From: Salsuginibacillus kocurii DSM 18087
GTDB lineage: Bacteria > Bacillota > Bacilli > Bacillales > Marinococcaceae
Direction of reading: 5' to 3'
NCBI RefSeq assembly: GCF_000377705.1
Contig: NZ_KB898637.1
Span: 1-41,948 of the forward strand
DNA length: 41,948 bases
A program made the position numbers and the translations under genes. The notes under the pieces were generated by a model. That model was not told where the DNA came from, did not search any database, and saw nothing but the letters and a program-made list of their open reading frames with translations. Positions 18,404-26,337 of the stretch are shown in pieces. Position 1 is the first letter of the stretch, and every line of letters begins with the position of its first letter.

Positions 18404-18519
18404 ATCACCGCTCCCTCCTCTTTACCAGAAACAACATATTATAGTTTACTTTTGGTTAATTATAGCATACTACAACAGGGGCAGTTGTGAATATCCATGC
18501 AGAGAAAGGAGAAACGTGT

Positions 18520-19095
18520 ATGAGTGATAAGCAGGCAGATCATGATGCTGCGCAGATAGCGAAACAAGTTGGCAGCACACTGCGAAGTATCCGACAGGAA
18601 CGAGGCCTAAGCTTACAAGCGTTAGCTGAATGGACCGGAGTCAGCAAGTTAACCCTAGGCAAGATTGAACGTGGTGAAGCCAACCCTTCTCTCAGTGTAA
18701 TCTGGAAAATCGCGAACGGACTAACTATTCCTATTTCTGCTCTCCTAACTGAAAGTGAAGACATTCAACTTTCCAGAAGACATGAAGGAAATAAAGTCGT
18801 CAGCGCTAACGACGCGTGCACACTCGAGCCGATGTTTGATGCGGCACATCACGGTTCATTGGAAATACATAGAGCCTATTTAGAACCTGATAGTGAATAT
18901 GCTCCCGGGTCGCATCAGGCTGGAGTCGTTGAATATGTAACCGTGATGCAAGGCGAAGTCATCATTAAACTGCAAGAAAAGGAATACCATCTGTACGAAC
19001 ATGATGCGATTAAGTTTAACGGCGACCGTGAGCATGCCTATATAAACCCGACGAATGCGGTCGTCGTCCTCCACTTTACGATGACCTATAGTTAA
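18520..19095 (+). CDS. XRE-family regulator with C-terminal cupin
   Basis: The protein (191 residues) has an N-terminal XRE helix-turn-helix (residues about 18-73, GLSLQALAEWTGVSKLTLGK then IERGEANPS) and a C-terminal cupin (about 105-185, with EYVTVMQGEV and HLYEHDAIKF). Such regulators sense a small molecule in the cupin and control neighbouring genes. The frame is open from 18487, but ATG 18520 sits behind AAAGGAG. It is divergent from the DMT exporter gene, its likely target; no clear operator dyad was identified between them beyond TATAAT-like -10 elements. Confidence 0.9.
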   Translation: MSDKQADHDAAQIAKQVGSTLRSIRQERGLSLQALAEWTGVSKLTLGKIERGEANPSLSVIWKIANGLTIPISALLTESEDIQLSRRHEGNKVVSANDACTLEPMFDAAHHGSLEIHRAYLEPDSEYAPGSHQAGVVEYVTVMQGEVIIKLQEKEYHLYEHDAIKFNGDREHAYINPTNAVVVLHFTMTYS

Positions 19096-19230
19096 GCATG
19101 GGACACATTCCTGGAATAGAAACAAGCAACCGTTGGCACAAATATGTTGTACAAATGAAATGGTTGCACCTAGCAAATCCAGGTTTTGTCGGCGGTCTTT
19201 GCGAGAATAAAGAGGGTGAGGTGATGAACG

Positions 19231-19599
19231 ATGATTGAGAGATTAGACGAAAGCACAGGCTCGATCTTGGCATACCAAGTAGTTGGCCAATTAACTGAAG
19301 AAGATTACCAACAGCTAACCGATGACGTCCAAAACATTGTTCAAGAAGAAGGCGAAGTCCGGCTGTTAATGCATCTACCCGAGTTGCCCACTACAGAACT
19401 GCGCACGATCGATGACCGTCTGCGCTTTGCCCGCGAACACGTCGGCAACATCCATAAAGTTGCCTTGATTGGCGACCAGCGCTTAGTCGACTGGGGGGCT
19501 TCCATCTACGACTCCACCCTGGGCATCGATGTGAAACACTTCACCGATGAACAGCAGAACGAAGCATGGGAATGGCTGAAGAGCGAGGAAGAAGAATAG
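19231..19599 (+). CDS. SpoIIAA-like STAS/SEC14-fold protein
   Basis: A 122-residue protein beginning MIERLDESTGSILAYQVVGQ, with LTEEDYQQLTDDVQNIVQ and KVALIGDQRLVDWG. The layout fits the SpoIIAA-like family (PF11964), small STAS/CRAL-TRIO-like proteins of unknown role. Seen here are a good AGGTG site and an acidic composition. No partner anti-sigma factor is adjacent, and the spacing from the regulator upstream (135 bases) suggests its own promoter. Confidence 0.8.
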   Translation: MIERLDESTGSILAYQVVGQLTEEDYQQLTDDVQNIVQEEGEVRLLMHLPELPTTELRTIDDRLRFAREHVGNIHKVALIGDQRLVDWGASIYDSTLGIDVKHFTDEQQNEAWEWLKSEEEE

Positions 19600-19629
19600 T
19601 CGTCGGCATATAAGCCAAACTTAAATATG

Positions 19630-19690
19630 GAATGTTATGTATTCTGGAGCGATTGTTACGTATTTTCCCGAGAATGTTCCGTAAATCAAC
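19630..19690 (+). repeat. 21-bp-period array, 3 units
   Basis: Cores GTTATGT, GTTACGT and GTTCCGT start at 19634, 19655 and 19676, exactly 21 bases apart, each preceded by AT or TT. The GTnnCGT pattern relates it to the array at 297-500, though the sequence is AT-richer. It lies between the SpoIIAA-like gene and its terminator. Confidence 0.6.
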
Positions 19691-19709
19691 TGAAAGTCAA
19701 TCAATAAGG

Positions 19710-19745
19710 AAAGCTGGCCCGCTACAGGTCCAGCTTTTATTGTTC
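19710..19745 (+). terminator. Terminator after the SpoIIAA-like gene
   Basis: AAAGCTGG and CCAGCTTT form an 8-bp stem followed by TTATTGTT. It ends plus-strand transcription from 19231. Confidence 0.75.
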
Positions 19746-19766
19746 CCCCCTATCTTGGCGGTTGAG

Positions 19767-19905
19767 TTAACGGGCTGCCTCCATAAGTCTTTTTGCCCGC
19801 TCTGTGAGCTCAGTGTAGTTTCCTTCGGCAATAGCTTTCTGGTCAAGTAAAGAACCTCCCACTCCACATGCAAACGCTCCTGCCTGAAGCTAGCGTCATT
19901 AACCG
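19767..19905 (-). pseudogene. KDPG aldolase C-terminal relic
   Basis: Reading the minus strand to TAA at 19767-19769 gives AGAFACGVGGSLLDQKAIAE followed by GNYTELTERAKRLMEAAR, the C-terminus of 2-dehydro-3-deoxyphosphogluconate aldolase. Upstream the frame is closed by a TAG and the homology moves to another frame (VNDASFRQ), so there is a frameshift and the rest of the gene is gone. It sits directly after an hxlB relic, suggesting a deletion joined two sugar-phosphate genes. Confidence 0.75.
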
Positions 19906-20015
19906 TTTTTCCACAATCAGGTCATCTTTTTATACACTTGGCGTGGTCGTTTCCCCGACGACATAGACAGTACATCCTGCATGCATCAACCTATCGCAAA
20001 GGTTTTGCGTGGAGA
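19905..20015 (-). pseudogene. 6-phospho-3-hexuloisomerase (HxlB) fragment
   Basis: The minus strand encodes LCDRLMHAGCTVYVVGETTT followed by PSV, a stop, then KDDLIV. This is the central SIS-domain segment of HxlB, the ribulose-monophosphate-pathway isomerase, with an in-frame TAA. Neither end is present. No other genes of that pathway are in the window. Confidence 0.65.
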
Positions 20016-20218
20016 AACTTTGCGACCTCCCCCAGCTTTATGAAAGTGGAACTTGTTTAACTATAAAACGTCTCCACCGATCGAATAGCAATACAGAAAA
20101 GGAATATATCCCCAATATTTGTTGAACTTCTCTCTTCGTATTGCTCAGTTCGTTTCATTTCGCTACAATTTAGATGAAATGTTGTTATACATTCTAGTTT
20201 GATAAAGTAGGTTTGCTT

Positions 20219-20701
20219 ATGTCTATAGATGCTAATCGCAGGTTGCAAGACTCGGAGAACCGTAATCTCCAACGACCAGGTATATATAAAGGTTCAGGCT
20301 TGGCCCTTTTTTGCCATCTGCTCGCATTGAACGGGGTTTTTCCCTTATTTATGCCAGCGCTGGCCGGATTAACAGGAGCCATATTCCCACTGCTCTCATT
20401 ACTGCTCATGTTGTTTATACTCTTTCTTATTTTCAGCGCCATTCAAAATAAAGCTTCGTTCACGCGTTTCCATGCGCAAGCAGCCTTTAACTTCTTACTC
20501 GCTGTAAGCGTCCTGTTTATAGTCGGAAATGGGCTGTACTTTGTCCACTCAGCTGTATTTATGCTTTACTTTTTAGCTCTGCCGCTCATTACAGCTGGTC
20601 TCTGTGTGACACGAATTATCGCTACGAGCCGCGGCGAAAAACGAGGCTACCCTCTTGAAGCAAAGGTGTTAAAAGGAGAGGAAGGTACTGGATATAGCTA
20701 G
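20219..20701 (+). CDS. DUF4870-like small membrane protein
   Basis: A 160-residue protein with four hydrophobic segments (about residues 26-44, 46-72, 86-107 and 110-132). GLALFCHLLALNGVFPLFMP and the RFHAQAAFNFLLAV helix correspond to the HL...G and HxxxAxNFQ features of DUF4870 membrane proteins. The role is unknown. ATG 20219 sits behind GTAGG; an in-frame TTG at 20213 is less likely. It is followed by its own terminator. Confidence 0.7.
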   Translation: MSIDANRRLQDSENRNLQRPGIYKGSGLALFCHLLALNGVFPLFMPALAGLTGAIFPLLSLLLMLFILFLIFSAIQNKASFTRFHAQAAFNFLLAVSVLFIVGNGLYFVHSAVFMLYFLALPLITAGLCVTRIIATSRGEKRGYPLEAKVLKGEEGTGYS

Positions 20702-20706
20702 TGAAC

Positions 20707-20731
20707 GGAGTATTGAAGTTTACTCTTTTTT
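20707..20731 (+). terminator. Terminator after the DUF4870-like gene
   Basis: GAGTA and TACTC flank an eight-base loop and lead into TTTTTT. Confidence 0.65.
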
Positions 20732-20805
20732 CATGCTCCTAGCTTCAGTTCTTTTATTGGAATTGGTAAACTAAAGTAAGCTATAAAAAAGAGAAGGTGA
20801 CATCA

Positions 20806-21198
20806 ATGAAAAAAGAAGTCCATGTCGTAGGGGCTGTTATTACAGATAAAGATCGCATTCTATGTGCGCAAAGAGGTGAAACCAAGACGCTCGCCTATAA
20901 ATGGGAGTTCCCCGGGGGGAAAATTGAAAGTGGCGAAACACAGCAAGAAGCGTTAAAGCGAGAAATTTTCGAAGAAATGGAGTGCGAGATCGAGGTTTAC
21001 GACCACATTGCAGATTGTTCGTATGAATATGATTTTGCTGTCGTTCATCTTTCTACATATTACTGTAAGTTAATGAACGGAACTCCAAACACAAATGAAC
21101 ACATTAAATTGGAATGGCGGACGAAAGATGAATTGGCTGAACTTGAGTGGGCAGCTGCTGACCTGCCAACGATTGAAGTATTAACGAACGCATCTTAG
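20806..21198 (+). CDS. NUDIX hydrolase, MutT/8-oxo-dGTPase type
   Basis: A 130-residue NUDIX protein. The Nudix box begins at Gly 38 and reads GKIESGETQQEALKREIFEE, keeping the metal-binding REUxEE glutamates; the usual glycine after it is a glutamate. VHVVGAVITDKDRILCAQRG and WEFPGGKIE fit the MutT (8-oxo-dGTP diphosphatase) subgroup. It lies only 10 bases ahead of the large helicase gene, so the two are surely co-transcribed. That coupling suggests it removes or senses a nucleotide for the helicase's pathway. ATG 20806 follows AAGGTGA; a GTG at 20797 is rejected. Confidence 0.9.
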   Translation: MKKEVHVVGAVITDKDRILCAQRGETKTLAYKWEFPGGKIESGETQQEALKREIFEEMECEIEVYDHIADCSYEYDFAVVHLSTYYCKLMNGTPNTNEHIKLEWRTKDELAELEWAAADLPTIEVLTNAS

Positions 21199-21208
21199 GA
21201 GGGACATT

Positions 21209-24088
21209 ATGGAGCACTTAACCGACCAACTCCGTGCCTCTTTGGAAAAGGGCTTTATTAATAAAAACTATGGGCAGAAAAGCTCTCTGAAGCCGAAACT
21301 CGTTTTAAACAAAGAAGAAGACCATATGTTAAATACGCTTCTGGAAGAAATGGACACTTGTGAAACGTTTGTCTTCTCCGTAGCATTTATTACCGAAAGC
21401 GGACTCTCGGCTCTTAAAGCTAAACTTTCGGATCTTTATTTTCGCGGTGTACACGGGAAAGTTCTTACTTCTACGTACCTTGCCTTTAATCAGCCAAAGA
21501 TCTTCCGTGAATTAATGAAAATACGAAACCTCGAAGTCAGGACCACTAACCTCGAAGGTTTTCATTCCAAAGGGTATATTTTTCAACATAGAAATTATTC
21601 TTCCTTAATCGTGGGAAGCTCAAATCTTACCGCTTCTGCGCTTAAAGTGAATTATGAATGGAACATCAAAGTAACATCGCACGACCAAGGCGATATTGTA
21701 CATCATTTTCATAAACAATTTCTTGATATATGGGAAAATGCTCATCCTCTAACCTTTGAATGGATTACCGAATATGAAAAAGAATATCAGCAACATATAA
21801 CAGAAGCTGGACAAGTAGCTGAACACCCCGCAACTTATCAGGTCAATCCGATTACCCGTTCACTCGACATTCAGCCAAATCAGATGCAGACTGCTGCCCT
21901 TCAAGGTATTGAAGCATTACGTAAGGAAGGGGCCAGGCGCAGCTTGATTGTTTCTGCAACAGGCACCGGCAAAACCTTTTTGTCTGCGTTCGATGTCCGC
22001 AGGTATAAACCGAAACGATTTCTCTTCATAGCCCACCGCGAACAAATATTAAGTAAAGCAAAACAAGATTTTCAACAAGTGCTGGGCGCCCAAAACGAAG
22101 AGGTAGGGTTGTTAACCGGCAATCAAGAAGCTTGGAAAGCGAGGTATACCTTCGCTACCATTCAAACGCTTTCAAAAGACGAGACACTGTCCCTTTTTGA
22201 TCCAACGGAATTTGACTATATATTGATTGACGAGGTACATAAAGCAGGCGCATCGAGCTATCAGAAAATCATAAATTACTTTCAGCCGGATTATTTTATG
22301 GGAATGACTGCAACCCCTGAACGAACCGACGGCTTCAACATCTTTGAACTGTTTAATTACAACATCGCTTACGAAATCCGTCTGCAAGAAGCGCTAGAGG
22401 AAAATATGCTCTGTCCCTTTCACTACTTCGGAGTCACTGACATAGAACTTCAAAGCCAACACATTGAACAACCAGATCAGATGGCACGCATTTCACTTGC
22501 TGAACGCACACCTTACATGCTCGAAAAAATAGAGTATTATGGTTACTCCGGCGAGCGTGTACGCGGGCTTATTTTTTGCTCCAACAAAAACGAAGCCGTA
22601 CAGTTGAGTAATATTATGAACGATGAAGGCTATCGGACGGTACCTTTAACCGGTGACGCTTCACAAGAGCGACGGTTAGAAGAAGTCGATAAATTAGAAA
22701 ACGGCCAGCTCGACTATATTCTTACGGTTGATATATTCAATGAAGGTGTGGACATTCCTTCCGTGAACCAAATCGTGATGATGCGGCAAACCGAATCCAG
22801 TATCATTTTTATTCAACAGCTCGGCCGGGGTTTGCGAAAAGCTGAGAATAAGGAATTTCTCACCGTAATTGATTTTATCGGCAACCATCAAAAGAATTAC
22901 CTCATCCCCATTGCTCTTTCAGGCGATCAGTCTTTAAACAAAGATAATGTCCGCCGCTATTTGCGAAATACTAATTTCATAAAAGGCTTGTCAGTTGTCA
23001 ACTTTGAGGAAATTGCAAAAGAGCAGGTCTATCGTTCCATCGACCGGGGGAATTTGACCGCCGCACGAATGATTAAAGAGGAATATGATAAATTAAAGTT
23101 CCGCCTCGGTCGAATACCCATGCTTATGGATTTTTTAAACCACGACTCGATTGACCCCGAAGTCATCATCCAAAAACAAAAAACAAATTATTATGATTTC
23201 CTGGTCAAAACAGGCGAAGTAGAAGCTAGCTTCAACCGCTTTGAAAGCGGAGCATTAACACTTCTATCGCATGAATTTTTGCCAGGGAAACGAAAACATG
23301 AACTATTATTGATGAACGAGCTTCTTGCTTCCAGTACTGTACCTGAAAGCACGCTGCAAGACCTGCTGCTGCAGCACGGCTGTTATTGGGATCCATATGT
23401 AGAGCAATCGCTGGAGCGCGTCGTTTCAATGGAATTCTTTACCAAACCAACCCTTAAAAAATATAATCATGTTCAAATCATTGAGAAAAACGGGGCCCAT
23501 TTCCAGTTCACAGCGCAAATGAAAATAAGCCTGCAGGAAAATGAACGATTTGCTTCATTTGTAAAAGATGCGGTACAGGCCGGCTTACAAAAGAGTCAAG
23601 CTTATGAATGTGGGCAAAAGTTGACCAGATACCAAAAATATACCCGCAAAGACGTCGTAAAACTTTTAACCTGGGACAACGATGAAAGCGCAACAGTCTT
23701 TGGGTATAAAACCAAACATAACACGACGCCGATCTTTATTACCTACGAAAAGAGTGAAGACGTCAGCTCCAGTGTAGCTTACGGGGACAAGCTGCTAACC
23801 CCGGAGTTCCTCCAATGGTTCACACGGAACAACCGAACCTTGAACTCAGGTGAAGTCAGGGAGATTCTTGAGGCGGAGGAAAAGGAAAATGAGATTCATA
23901 TTTTCGTAAAGAAAAGTGATGATGAAGGGACAGACTTCTATTACTTAGGTACGGCCCGGCCTATTCCTTATGAATCTGAAGAAACTACTATTCCTAACGA
24001 TGCTGGTGAGCCGCTTCCCATCGTTAAAATTAAATTTAAGTTAGATCAGCCAGTGGATTACAGATTATATCAATATCTTACCGATTAA
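21209..24088 (+). CDS. PLD-nuclease / SF2 helicase / DUF3427 fusion
   Basis: A 959-residue protein. Residues about 40-185 form a phospholipase-D-like nuclease domain with one HxK motif (GFHSKGYI, 119-121) and GSSNLT (136-141). Residues about 220-590 are a superfamily 2 helicase/ResIII domain: Walker A SATGTGKT 249-256, DEVH 341-344, MTATPER, and a late LGRGLRK arginine finger. The C-terminus (about 650-959) matches DUF3427, including VFGYKTKHNTTPIFITYEKS and FYYLGTARP. This PLD-helicase-DUF3427 layout is widespread in Bacillota. It may cleave or remodel nucleic acid, and a defence or repair role is plausible but unproven. An AGGAGGG site precedes the start. Confidence 0.9.
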   Translation: MEHLTDQLRASLEKGFINKNYGQKSSLKPKLVLNKEEDHMLNTLLEEMDTCETFVFSVAFITESGLSALKAKLSDLYFRGVHGKVLTSTYLAFNQPKIFRELMKIRNLEVRTTNLEGFHSKGYIFQHRNYSSLIVGSSNLTASALKVNYEWNIKVTSHDQGDIVHHFHKQFLDIWENAHPLTFEWITEYEKEYQQHITEAGQVAEHPATYQVNPITRSLDIQPNQMQTAALQGIEALRKEGARRSLIVSATGTGKTFLSAFDVRRYKPKRFLFIAHREQILSKAKQDFQQVLGAQNEEVGLLTGNQEAWKARYTFATIQTLSKDETLSLFDPTEFDYILIDEVHKAGASSYQKIINYFQPDYFMGMTATPERTDGFNIFELFNYNIAYEIRLQEALEENMLCPFHYFGVTDIELQSQHIEQPDQMARISLAERTPYMLEKIEYYGYSGERVRGLIFCSNKNEAVQLSNIMNDEGYRTVPLTGDASQERRLEEVDKLENGQLDYILTVDIFNEGVDIPSVNQIVMMRQTESSIIFIQQLGRGLRKAENKEFLTVIDFIGNHQKNYLIPIALSGDQSLNKDNVRRYLRNTNFIKGLSVVNFEEIAKEQVYRSIDRGNLTAARMIKEEYDKLKFRLGRIPMLMDFLNHDSIDPEVIIQKQKTNYYDFLVKTGEVEASFNRFESGALTLLSHEFLPGKRKHELLLMNELLASSTVPESTLQDLLLQHGCYWDPYVEQSLERVVSMEFFTKPTLKKYNHVQIIEKNGAHFQFTAQMKISLQENERFASFVKDAVQAGLQKSQAYECGQKLTRYQKYTRKDVVKLLTWDNDESATVFGYKTKHNTTPIFITYEKSEDVSSSVAYGDKLLTPEFLQWFTRNNRTLNSGEVREILEAEEKENEIHIFVKKSDDEGTDFYYLGTARPIPYESEETTIPNDAGEPLPIVKIKFKLDQPVDYRLYQYLTD

Positions 24089-24115
24089 AGCTGGTCATAT
24101 TTTCGCAAAACTTGT

Positions 24116-24152
24116 GGGGATGGAGGTGGCCGGTGCCAGCCATCCTCCCCCG
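24116..24152 (+). terminator. GC-rich hairpin after the helicase gene
   Basis: GGGGATGG pairs with CCATCC-T-CCCC around a GGCCGGTGCC centre, 28 bases after the stop. The following CGTTTCCTTATT is only a moderate U-tract. Confidence 0.5.
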
Positions 24153-24205
24153 TTTCCTTATTCTTGCGATACCTTTCTCAAAGGACAATTCACAAAATCA
24201 TTTAT

Positions 24206-24646
24206 TCACACACCATTTTCAACACACATCACGTGCGCTTTGCACCCTTTTATCCAGGCACCATTTATAATTTCTATACCTTGTCCATCACATGGTTGAA
24301 TTCTCACGATAATGGCATTTCCCATCGCATCTGTGCTCCATACTAAGGTAGGACATAATTTTAAACCTTGGTCTTTATCAATGTAGGTAAACATATGGCT
24401 AAGTTGGTTGATCTCACTAACCGTCGCTAAATGAAAATTGGCTGGACACCTTTCACTAGCCTGTTCATATTTTACATTTTCAAGAAAATACCGATAGACG
24501 AGCCCGCTGCTCGGGTCAAATGTCTCACTGGCAATGTCCTCACGTAAAGTTGCACAGGCCGCTCCTTCACAGCTTGTTCTTTGTTTTGGACATCCAAAGC
24601 CTCTTTCTCAGTCACAGCAACAATCTTCGTAGATAATATGCTTCAT
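24206..24646 (-). pseudogene. Cysteine-rich protein with in-frame TGA at codon 13
   Basis: ATG 24646 stands behind GGAGGGGGG at good spacing and reads MKHIIYEDCCCD, then TGA at 24608-24610, then ERGFGCPKQRTSCEGAACAT in the same frame. The frame stays open to 24206, for 146 residues in all. The later part has CPANFHLATVSEINQLSHMF, WSTDAMGNA and KGCKAHVMCVENGV, which resembles a C-type-lectin-like or FGE-like fold with paired cysteines. No usable start codon lies between the TGA and a Met 80 residues on. Either a Cys (TGT/TGC) codon has mutated to TGA, or the TGA is decoded as selenocysteine. I do not recognise the family. Confidence 0.6.
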
Positions 24647-24744
24647 CGTTACCCCCCTCCTCTAGCCTATGCAGCAATGATTCATTAACTACTCTGCTGA
24701 GGTAGAAATGGAGGCACTGTGAAATAAAAGGAGCACGGTCCCTT

Positions 24745-24790
24745 AAAAAACCAGACGAAATGCACGTACGTGCATCTCGTCTGGTTTTTT
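24745..24790. terminator. Strong bidirectional terminator
   Basis: AAAAAACCAGACGA pairs with TCGTCTGGTTTTTT and encloses the palindrome TGCACGTACGTGCA. Both strands end in a U-run. It separates the Cys-rich gene from the alcohol dehydrogenase region, yet no gene ends nearby on the plus strand. Confidence 0.8.
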
Positions 24791-24819
24791 GATCTGTCAT
24801 ATGAGAAAGGAGTATCAGG

Positions 24820-24905
24820 TTAACGGACATCTGTTCCGATAAAGTTTGCAAAATCAAACTGTACACCGGTTTTTGGCCCAATTAGCGGAACCCATGTCCG
24901 TTACG
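24820..24905. repeat. Inverted pair of a GCGGAAC-N2-ATGTCCGTTA motif
   Basis: TAACGGACATCTGTTCCGAT at 24822 and, inverted, TTAGCGGAACCCATGTCCGT at 24882 bound an 84-base segment. A third copy, TTAGCGGAACAAATGTCCGT, lies at 31940. The segment is too short to encode anything; it may be a miniature element or dispersed intergenic repeat. Confidence 0.55.
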
Positions 24906-25047
24906 GTTACCGAAACTGCCATTTTAGGCGTGGCCGTAAGCAAAGGAGCAGACCAACTCTCTTTCTTTTCCCGGCCTGCTGCGACGCGGTATCCTGTGGG
25001 CTGCCCCGCAACGCCCCCCCCTTCCTCTATTTTATTACCTTCTGATC

Positions 25048-26175
25048 CTACGGCTTCAAAATCGCTTTAATGTTGCCTTCTTCTTTTTTATCAAATATAT
25101 CATACGCTTTCGGGGCGTCTTCGAGCGACATGCTGTGGGTGATGATGTCGGTTGGGTCGAATCTGTTGTTGGCAACCATGTCGTACAGTTTTGGCATCAT
25201 ATGCACGACCGGGGCTTGGCCCATTTTAAGCGAAACGTTGCGGGCGAAAAAGTCACCGAGCGGGAAGTTGTTCGCTTCGGTTCCGTACACGCCGGTAACC
25301 TGGACAGTACCGAACTTGCGCACTGCTTTGGAAGCTGTCACCAGCGGGCTGATTGTGCCAAATTGGTTCTCCCCTTCAGAGCCGAATTCCACACTTGGGG
25401 GTACGGTGCCGTCCATGCCGACACAATCAATGACGATGTCCGCTCCACCTTTTGTATTTTCATTGAGCAGGTCGCCCATTTCTTCATTTTCACTAAAATC
25501 ATACGTCTCCACGTTGTTCGTGCGTTTGGCGTGGTCTAAACGGTGCTGAACCTGATCGACAGCAATGACGCGTTCGGCTCCTTTTAACCAGGCCAGCTTT
25601 TGCGTCATCAGTCCAATCGGGCCACAGCCTAAAACGACTACCGTATCGCCTTGTTTTACTGGCTCTACGCTCCACCAGGACGTTGGAATCACATCGGATA
25701 AAAACAATACGCTTTCATCTTCTAATTCACTGTCCTCAGGTACTTTGAAAGAGGTCTGGTCAGCGTAAGGGACGCGCAAATACTGGGCTTGCCCGCCTGG
25801 ATAGTTGCCAAACATATCGGAGAAACCAAACAAGCCACCCATTTCTGTGTGCGGATTTGATTCGTCACATTGGCTTTCCATTTGATTTTTACAGAAAAAG
25901 CATGTGCCGCAGCTTACGTTAAAAGGAATAACGACGCGATCGCCCTTCTGCAGATTTTTCACATCTGGCCCGGTTTCTTCAACAATCCCCATTGGTTCAT
26001 GCCCGACCACGTAGTCTTGGTCTAGCGGAATGCCTCCCTTGTATAAATGGAGGTCAGAGCCGCAAATGCCGGATGCGGTGATACGTACAATCATGTCATG
26101 GCCTTCGCTAATCTTTGGGTCTTCGACTTCTTTAACTACCATTTTTTCTTTATCCTGAAACGTTACAGCTTGCAC
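25048..26175 (-). CDS. Zinc-dependent alcohol/formaldehyde dehydrogenase-like protein
   Basis: A 375-residue medium-chain dehydrogenase. The catalytic zinc site has Cys 38 (GICGSDLH) and His-Glu 59-60 (GHEPMG). The structural zinc cysteines are at 89, 92, 95 and 103. A Rossmann motif GCGPIG follows, and an extended region with FGSEGENQFGTISPL is like glutathione-independent formaldehyde dehydrogenases. It probably oxidises an alcohol or aldehyde with NAD. GTG 26175 follows AAAGGTG. The BCCT transporter gene lies 162 bases upstream on the same strand, so shared metabolism is possible. Confidence 0.9.
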   Translation of the reverse strand: MQAVTFQDKEKMVVKEVEDPKISEGHDMIVRITASGICGSDLHLYKGGIPLDQDYVVGHEPMGIVEETGPDVKNLQKGDRVVIPFNVSCGTCFFCKNQMESQCDESNPHTEMGGLFGFSDMFGNYPGGQAQYLRVPYADQTSFKVPEDSELEDESVLFLSDVIPTSWWSVEPVKQGDTVVVLGCGPIGLMTQKLAWLKGAERVIAVDQVQHRLDHAKRTNNVETYDFSENEEMGDLLNENTKGGADIVIDCVGMDGTVPPSVEFGSEGENQFGTISPLVTASKAVRKFGTVQVTGVYGTEANNFPLGDFFARNVSLKMGQAPVVHMMPKLYDMVANNRFDPTDIITHSMSLEDAPKAYDIFDKKEEGNIKAILKP

Positions 26176-26337
26176 GGGCTACACACCTTTCTTCTTAAGA
26201 TAGTAGCCTTTACCTTTATGTCAGGAGGTTGAAACACCACCCAACAAAATTCCTAATTTTCAAACGGAGTGGTGGGAAACCAAGCCAATCTGGCAGAAAA
26301 CCTGACGTTAACGCCGCGCCCCAGGCCCACTCAAGCT

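Noticed and set aside
24114-24346. Plus-strand frames of 60-61 codons after the helicase gene
   Set aside because: They are antisense to the TGA-interrupted cysteine-rich gene and lack ribosome sites.
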